A stretch of 64,000 bases of DNA from JAOUGY01 sp963825585 (GTDB lineage Bacteria > Actinomycetota > Acidimicrobiia > Spongiisociales > ZC4RG35): contig CAWGTX010000006.1 of the NCBI GenBank assembly GCA_963825585.1, positions 1,178,001-1,242,000 of the forward strand, written 5' to 3'. Below, in pieces: positions 59,161 through 64,000 of this stretch. The notes beneath the pieces were generated by a model, which was not told the DNA's origin, made no database searches, and saw only the letters and a list, made by a program, of their open reading frames with translations. The position numbers and the translations under genes are program-made. Positions within the stretch are counted from its first letter, which is position 1, and each line of letters begins with the position of its first letter.

Positions 59161-59970
59161 TCAGGAGACCGGGAACTGGATCTCACATACCAGATCGTCG
59201 GGCGCTGCCGTCTTCGTGTCGGCGATGTAGACCTCCGAAGGAGGGCCGGCATGCGCCAGCCCGGCCGCCGTGATCCATTCCGAGACCGCCCGGTAGGCGT
59301 CGAGGATCGCCGGGAACTCGAGTTGCGCCTCGGTGATGGTGGTGAACGCCACCGTGTGCGCCGGCCGGCGGGAGACGTCGATCTCATCGGTCACCGGCAC
59401 CGTGGTGATCGGCATCCAGAGTTCCACCGGACCGTCGGCGTCGTCGTTCACCTCCCCGTGGTACACCGCCGTCAATGGCCCGCCCTGTTCCAGCCCCATT
59501 CTCTCCGCCACCCCGAGCAAACGGGCGAACCCGTCCTCGATGTAGGAAGGGAGCGTGTCCACTTCCACCCTGCGGGTGATGGAAAGCACCGGCGTCTCGT
59601 CGACCGTCTTGGTCGAGACGTCGTAACCCATCGAATCTTCTCCTCTCAACATCGGAATCACGAAGGAGAGCATGCGCGCCTGCCTCCTGTGAACGACCTG
59701 CAGGGCGCGCTGGATCCGGCGCACCTCCTCGACCGGGTCGGGCGCGGCCAGCACGTTGCGAACGTCCGCCAGCGGAACGTCCGCCCGCCGCAACACCGCC
59801 ACCAACCGGCCCACGGGCACCTGCGAAGGCAGGTACGACCGGTAGCCGGTCCGGGGATCCACCGTCGACGGCTCGATCAGGGCCTCCCGGTCGTACAACC
59901 GGATCGCCCGGTGTGACAGGCCGGTCAGGCTCGAGAACTCGCCGATCGACAGTGGCCGCTCATCGCTCAT
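59161..59970 (-). CDS. MerR family regulator with GyrI-like effector domain
   Basis: 269 aa from the ATG at 59970 (longer start at 59988 unlikely). The MerR helix-turn-helix SIGEFSSLTGLSHRAIRLYDREALIEPSTVDPRTGYRSY is followed by a coiled-coil linker (residues 90-120) and a GyrI/BmrR-like ligand domain (residues about 125-269: ITRRVEVDTLPSYIEDGFARLL). It is probably a sensor of lipophilic cations or drugs. It has its own MerR-type promoter, listed next. Confidence 0.88.
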   Translation of the reverse strand: MSDERPLSIGEFSSLTGLSHRAIRLYDREALIEPSTVDPRTGYRSYLPSQVPVGRLVAVLRRADVPLADVRNVLAAPDPVEEVRRIQRALQVVHRRQARMLSFVIPMLRGEDSMGYDVSTKTVDETPVLSITRRVEVDTLPSYIEDGFARLLGVAERMGLEQGGPLTAVYHGEVNDDADGPVELWMPITTVPVTDEIDVSRRPAHTVAFTTITEAQLEFPAILDAYRAVSEWITAAGLAHAGPPSEVYIADTKTAAPDDLVCEIQFPVS

Positions 59971-59977
59971 GTGCGCA

Positions 59978-60008
59978 CTCTGGCGCATGACGCGGGGTCA
60001 GAGTCAAG
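59978..60008 (-). promoter_or_regulatory. MerR-type promoter with 19-bp spacer and inverted repeat
   Basis: On the minus strand TTGACT (60008-60003) is separated by 19 bp from CAGAGT (59983-59978), which lies about 6 nt before the ATG. The arms ACTCTG and CAGAGT form a perfect 6-bp inverted repeat around the long spacer. An over-long spacer with a symmetric operator is the hallmark of MerR-activated promoters, here autoregulated. Confidence 0.7.
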
Positions 60009-60011
60009 CCC

Positions 60012-61574
60012 CTATCCGTCGCGAAGCACCCGTCGGAGGATCTTGCCCGACGCCGACTTGGGAACGGCGTCGAGGAAGGTGATCGCCCGGACCTGCTTGT
60101 ACCCGGCCACCTGGCCCGCCACGAACTCCATGATCTCCTCGGCCGTGGCCGACTGACCGGCCTTCAACACCACGAAACCGACGGGCACCTCGCCGGCCTC
60201 GTCGTCGGGTCGTCCGATCACGGCGGCGTCGGCCACCGCCGGATGGGTCAGCAAGAGCGCCTCCAGCTCGGCGGGAGGAACCTGGAACCCCTTGTACTTG
60301 ATGAGCTCCTTGAGGCGGTCGACGACGTAGAGATGACCGTCGGCATCGATGTGGCCGATGTCACCTGTGTGAAGCCAACCGTCGGAATCGATGGTCGCCT
60401 CCGTCGCCGCGGGGTTGTTGAGATAGCCCACCATCACCTGAGGACCACGCACCCACACCTCTCCGTCCAGGTCGACCCCGAGCGACTCACCCGTGGAGGG
60501 ATCGACGATCATGGTCTCGGTGTTGGGGGCGGTCACCCCGCAGGAGCCAGGCTTGCTCATCCCGACCGGCGTGAGGTGCGACACCGGTGACATCTCGGTC
60601 ATGCCGTAGCCTTGGACCACCTCACACCCGAGACGGGCACCGGTTTCCAGGGCGAGCTCGGCCGACAGCGGGGCGGCCCCCGAGAAGACCTGCTCGAGCT
60701 TGGAGAGGTCGTAGTTGTCGACCATCGGGTGCTTGGCGAACGCCACCACGATCGGCGGCGCCACGAACGAACGGGTGATGCCGTGATCCTGATGGAGCTG
60801 CAGGAACTGCTCGAGGTCGAACCGGGGCATGGTCACGATGGTGGCGCCTGCCGCCAGACCGCAGTTCATGAGCACCTGCATCCCGTAGATGTGGAAGAAC
60901 GGGAGCACCGCGATGATGGTCTCGTCTTCACGTAGCGCCGCCGGGGCAAGCGTCTGGGCGACGTTCGCCACCAAATTGCGATGGGTCAGCATCACACCCT
61001 TGGCGAGCCCGGTCGTGCCCGACGAGTACGGGAGCACCACCACGGTATCGGGCGTCACCGGCACCTGCTGGGCGAGCGGGGGGCCGAACAGGGCCGTCAC
61101 CGGCAGGACACCCTCGGCTTCGCCGAACACGAAGATCTCCTCCACCGACGTTCCCTCGACGGCCTCGCGGGCGGCGTCGAGGAACATCGGGATGGTGACC
61201 ATGATGGTGGCGGCGGAGTCGACCAGCTGGTGATGGACCTCACCCGCTGTGTAGGTGGGGTTGATGGTGGTGATGGTGGCACCCGCCATCGCCACCCCGT
61301 GGAACACGATGGCGTACTCGGGGATGTTCGGAGCCATGATCGCCAGGACGTCGCCCGGCCCGAACCCCCGGGCAGCCAGCCCGCCTGCAAACGAGGCAAC
61401 ACCAGCGGCGAGTTGGCCGTAGGTGAGGGTTCGCCCGCTCGGTCCGTCGATCAGGGCAGGCTTGTCGGACAGCTCGCCGGCGCGTCGGAGTACGAATTCG
61501 GTGAGGGGAACCTCGGGGACCTCGACCGGCGGCAACGGGCTGACATGTATCAAGACTCCTCCTTCGATCGGCAT
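60012..61574 (-). CDS. AMP-dependent acyl-CoA synthetase, 4-coumarate-CoA-ligase-like
   Basis: 520 aa from the ATG at 61574. ANL-family motifs: LPYSSGTTGLAKGVMLTHRN, QGYGMTEMSP, GDIGHIDADGHLYVVDRLKELIKYKGFQVPPAELE, and the catalytic Lys in VPKSASGKILRRVLR. The box II region QVPPAELEALL and overall spacing suit a 4-coumarate or medium-chain acyl ligase. It activates a carboxylic acid as the CoA thioester. No pathway partner is adjacent. Confidence 0.92.
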   Translation of the reverse strand: MPIEGGVLIHVSPLPPVEVPEVPLTEFVLRRAGELSDKPALIDGPSGRTLTYGQLAAGVASFAGGLAARGFGPGDVLAIMAPNIPEYAIVFHGVAMAGATITTINPTYTAGEVHHQLVDSAATIMVTIPMFLDAAREAVEGTSVEEIFVFGEAEGVLPVTALFGPPLAQQVPVTPDTVVVLPYSSGTTGLAKGVMLTHRNLVANVAQTLAPAALREDETIIAVLPFFHIYGMQVLMNCGLAAGATIVTMPRFDLEQFLQLHQDHGITRSFVAPPIVVAFAKHPMVDNYDLSKLEQVFSGAAPLSAELALETGARLGCEVVQGYGMTEMSPVSHLTPVGMSKPGSCGVTAPNTETMIVDPSTGESLGVDLDGEVWVRGPQVMVGYLNNPAATEATIDSDGWLHTGDIGHIDADGHLYVVDRLKELIKYKGFQVPPAELEALLLTHPAVADAAVIGRPDDEAGEVPVGFVVLKAGQSATAEEIMEFVAGQVAGYKQVRAITFLDAVPKSASGKILRRVLRDG

Positions 61575-61741
61575 CGCGTTTTCTCCGTCCCGGTTCGGCT
61601 GCGTGCCGAATCCGAGCGCACCGTATCGACCGAGCGTTTCCCGATCGTTCGCCACCGGGCGGCGCCCCCGGCGTGGCCATCATTGTGCCCGGAGACGCCG
61701 GGTGATGACGGCCGGAAGGAGCCGTGCGTCGCAACAGCCGC

Positions 61742-62275
61742 TCACGCGCCTGAGACGTCCATCCGGGCTCGATTGGTCCAGTCCAGGACCACCACGTCGG
61801 CGTGTCCTGGAAAGCCGTCACTCCCGCACTCCCGTGTGACCATGCGGATCACCCCGCCGTGCGTGACCACCAGGTGATCGCCGCCGGGAAGGTTGTCGAG
61901 GAACTCGATCACTCGCGACTTGAACTCCGTGACCGACTCCCCACCGGGAGCCACGAAACCGTCGAAGGCGACCAGCTCCGATTGCACCGACGGCGTCAGC
62001 TCATCCCACACCGAGCCTTCCAACTCACCGAAGTTCAACTCTCTCAAGCGAGGATCGGGGGTCGGCTCACCGTAGGCCAGTCGAGCGGTCTCGATCGCCC
62101 GACTCAGGTCCGACGACCACACCGAGTCGAACCGCATGGTTGTCAGCGCCCCGGCGAGCAGGGTTGCCTGAGCACGCCCGGTGTCGGTGAGAACGACATC
62201 GGTCCAGCCCTGGAAGCGCCGGTTGGCGTTCCACTCGGTCTCGCCGTGCCTGACCATCCACACCTTCACCACCAT
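61742..62275 (-). CDS. cobC: Histidine phosphatase family protein, probable alpha-ribazole phosphatase
   Basis: 177 aa. MVVKVWMVRHGETEWNANRRFQGWTDVVLTDTG and LVVTHGGVIRMVTRECG give both catalytic His residues, and SSDLSRAIETARLAYGEP is intact. Its start overlaps the CobS stop by 10 nt, so it belongs to the cobalamin lower-ligand operon and probably dephosphorylates alpha-ribazole-5'-phosphate. Confidence 0.85.
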   Translation of the reverse strand: MVVKVWMVRHGETEWNANRRFQGWTDVVLTDTGRAQATLLAGALTTMRFDSVWSSDLSRAIETARLAYGEPTPDPRLRELNFGELEGSVWDELTPSVQSELVAFDGFVAPGGESVTEFKSRVIEFLDNLPGGDHLVVTHGGVIRMVTRECGSDGFPGHADVVVLDWTNRARMDVSGA

Positions 62276-63009
62276 GAGCGGGTCCCTTCCACAACCATCA
62301 GGAAGGCGATCTCCGACACGATCTGGATGGCGCCGAGGATGTCGCCGGTGATCCCACCGATGGCGCGTCTGGCCCACCACACCGGGGAGGCACCGACCAG
62401 GAATGCGACGGCCAATGCCAAGGGTCCACTCGGTCCGATGAGGACGGCGGTCACGGTCCCGACCAGTACTGCCATCACGACACCTCGCGTGGTGACGGCG
62501 TCGAGGTATTCGGACCCCAACCCGGGAGACGCCGCCTCAACCCGTGGCATCCACCAGACCGATACCGCCCGACTCACGGCCCCGGCTGCCGCGGTGACGA
62601 CGATCACCTGCCACCAGGGGCGGTCGAGAAGCGCCGACAACAGTCCCGCCTTGGAACCGAGCGCCACGAAGAGCGCGGCGGCTCCGAAGGTGCCGAGGCG
62701 GGAGTCCTTCATGATCTCGAGGCGACGCTGGGGTGTGTACCCGCCGGCCAGGCCGTCGAAGGTGTCGGCCAGCCCGTCCTCATGGAATGCGCCGGTGACC
62801 ATCATCCCGGCACCGACGGCGACGAGAGCGGAAACCAGGGGCGGCATGAACGCCGCCGACACCACCAGCACAGCCCCCACCACGAGACCGACCGCGGCAC
62901 CCACCACCGGGAACCACGCCACCGAGCGACCCAGATCGGCCACCGAGGCGACTCTGCCCCGCACGGGGATACGGGTGAGGAACGACACGGCGATGCCCAA
63001 CCCCGACAT
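62266..63009 (-). CDS. cobS: Adenosylcobinamide-GDP ribazoletransferase
   Basis: 247 aa, hydrophobic, with several membrane segments. LTRIPVRG, GAFHEDGLADTFDGLAGGYTPQRRLEIMKDSRLGTFGAAALF is the CobS signature with the DGLADxxDG metal site. It joins adenosylcobinamide-GDP with alpha-ribazole. It begins directly after the cobT stop. Confidence 0.95.
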   Translation of the reverse strand: MSGLGIAVSFLTRIPVRGRVASVADLGRSVAWFPVVGAAVGLVVGAVLVVSAAFMPPLVSALVAVGAGMMVTGAFHEDGLADTFDGLAGGYTPQRRLEIMKDSRLGTFGAAALFVALGSKAGLLSALLDRPWWQVIVVTAAAGAVSRAVSVWWMPRVEAASPGLGSEYLDAVTTRGVVMAVLVGTVTAVLIGPSGPLALAVAFLVGASPVWWARRAIGGITGDILGAIQIVSEIAFLMVVEGTRSWW

Positions 63010-63996
63010 CTAGCGAAGACCCCACTCCTCGAAGGTGGCCACGTCGACCACCGCTTCGGCGGCCATCCGGATCACAGGGACCGCCACCAACGCCCCGGTG
63101 CCTTCCCCCAGCCGCATCTCCAGATCGAGGAGCGGCTTCATCCCCATCCGGTCGAGCAGCCGGCGATGCCCCGGCTCGGGAGACAGGTGCGAGGCGAGAC
63201 AGTGATCCAGAGCGTCGGGACGTAGGAACGCCAGCGGTGCCACCGCCGCCGTCACCACGTAGCCATCCAGCAGCACTGGGATCGATCGAAGCCTTGCTTC
63301 CAGACACGCCCCGGCGAGAACAGCCATCTCGGACCCGCCCGCCTGTCGCAGGACCTCCGCCGGGCCGGCCGTCCCGAGCCGGTCGCGGGCCCGACTCACC
63401 GCGTCGATCTTCCGATCCAGGGCTTCGCCCTCCACCCCGGTGCCGGTTCCCACCCAGTTGTCGACCGGTCCTCCGCCGAGACAGGCGGCGACGGCGGCTG
63501 CGGCGGTGGTGTTACCGATCCCCATCTCCCCCAGGATCAGCAGGTCGGTGTCGATCTCGGCCACGGTGTCGCGGCCCAACTCGACCAGCTCGGCGAACCG
63601 GGCACGGTCGAGCGCCGCCTCCACCGCGATGTCGCCGGTCGGGGCACCGACACCGGCATCGACCAACCTGACAAGCGCTCCCACCGATTTCGCCATCACC
63701 GTCGACGTGGCCACTCCGGCCCGGATGGCGTCGACCATCGCCCTGGTGACGTCGGTCGGGTACGCACTCACCCCGCGACGGGCCACGCCATGGTCGCCGG
63801 CCGCCAGCACCACCATCGGTCTCTCGACCATGGGGGTGTCGGTTCTCTGCCAGCCTCCGAGCCAGGCGGCGACCTCGTCGAGGCGGGCCAACGCACCGAG
63901 CGGGCGAAGGACTCGTGAAGCCCGTTCCATCACGGCGGTTCTGGCGAGCAGGTCGGGACCGGAGATGGTGACGAGATCGTCGAACGGTTCAGACAT
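63010..63996 (-). CDS. cobT: Nicotinate-nucleotide--dimethylbenzimidazole phosphoribosyltransferase
   Basis: 328 aa from the ATG at 63996, near full length. MVVLAAGDHGVARRGVSAYPTDVTRAMVDAIRAGVAT, VDAGVGAPTGD, LILGEMGIGNTTAAAAVAACLGG and the C-terminal EPGHRRLLDRMGMKPLLDLEMRLGEGTGALVAVPVI are diagnostic. It makes alpha-ribazole phosphate. First visible gene of cobT-cobS-cobC; the promoter lies beyond the window. Confidence 0.95.
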   Translation of the reverse strand: MSEPFDDLVTISGPDLLARTAVMERASRVLRPLGALARLDEVAAWLGGWQRTDTPMVERPMVVLAAGDHGVARRGVSAYPTDVTRAMVDAIRAGVATSTVMAKSVGALVRLVDAGVGAPTGDIAVEAALDRARFAELVELGRDTVAEIDTDLLILGEMGIGNTTAAAAVAACLGGGPVDNWVGTGTGVEGEALDRKIDAVSRARDRLGTAGPAEVLRQAGGSEMAVLAGACLEARLRSIPVLLDGYVVTAAVAPLAFLRPDALDHCLASHLSPEPGHRRLLDRMGMKPLLDLEMRLGEGTGALVAVPVIRMAAEAVVDVATFEEWGLR

Positions 63997-64000
63997 CGTG

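Overview
The window is high-GC DNA from an actinobacterium, most likely an uncultured Acidimicrobiia-type lineage. This placement is an inference. It rests on strong G/C bias at third codon positions, F420-dependent oxidoreductase families (LLM class and PPOX class), a class II DAHP synthase, DrrAB-type export, many acyl-CoA/aromatic catabolic genes, and many leaderless genes (a TAnnnT -10 box 6-8 nt before ATG/GTG). I saw no tRNA, rRNA, CRISPR or prophage genes. Two genes run close to the window edges: rlmN is cut at the left end and cobT starts just inside the right end.

Layout. 1-16 kb: housekeeping and lipid/oxidoreductase genes: rlmN, a LysM/M23 cell-wall hydrolase, a flavin reductase, a DUF885 peptidase-like protein, an APH-type kinase, a PPOX protein, a spermidine-synthase-like membrane protein, a phytoene-desaturase-like FAD enzyme, a quinone oxidoreductase, an LLM enzyme, and a subtilase facing a tiny propeptide-like protein. 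A nitroreductase / enoyl-CoA hydratase / HsaA-like monooxygenase operon is divergent from a TetR gene. 17-25 kb: a MarR gene divergent from a DrrAB-type ABC exporter, a composite repeat cluster, an acyl-CoA dehydrogenase, a dienelactone-hydrolase-like enzyme, two HAD proteins, a decayed monooxygenase copy and a prenyltransferase-fold protein.

26-34 kb: a minus-strand meta-cleavage operon, read from 34.4 to 25.6 kb: 2-oxopent-4-enoate hydratase, acetaldehyde dehydrogenase, 4-hydroxy-2-oxovalerate aldolase, oxalocrotonate decarboxylase and a paralogue, tautomerase, 2-hydroxymuconic semialdehyde dehydrogenase, Rieske ferredoxin, HAD, HbpS-SnoaL fusion and SDR. 34.5-41.5 kb: toxin-antitoxin genes, an ECF sigma factor with a membrane partner, a GH13 lipoprotein and a second toroid-fold protein. 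41.6-53.5 kb: an IclR regulator with an unknown partner, a lipoprotein, a broken PfkB kinase, and two catechol 2,3-dioxygenases. These are followed by a histidine phosphatase, two proteins matching the split subunits of phenylphosphate synthase (PpsB and PpsA size and domains), a Rieske oxygenase and a small Cys4 protein. 53.8-64 kb: purU, a monoacylglycerol-lipase-like hydrolase, a frameshifted ZIP transporter, a glycosyltransferase, a frameshifted class II DAHP synthase, a MerR regulator, a 4-coumarate-CoA-ligase-like enzyme, and cobC-cobS-cobT.

The main result is that 26-53 kb reads as one regulon for aerobic phenol (or alkylphenol) breakdown that begins by phosphorylating the ring hydroxyl. 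Five promoters (A-E) carry the same operator: two 17-bp quasi-palindromes separated by 3 bp, ending 7-8 bp before a -10 box, with the start codon 6-7 nt later. They drive the lower pathway, the IclR-containing operon, each ring-cleavage dioxygenase, and the phosphatase/kinase/Rieske operon. The proposed route is phenol -> phenyl phosphate (PpsAB/CreHI-like) -> catechol (Rieske oxygenase with the ferredoxin at 28 kb, with or without the phosphatase) -> meta cleavage -> pyruvate and acetyl-CoA. The substrate and the order of steps are inference.

Two non-coding families also stand out. One is arrays of 7-bp words, often folding back as long hairpins, that begin 0-1 nt from stop codons. The other is a two-copy, about 100-nt structured element with a terminator-like hairpin at 46.9 and 53.6 kb.
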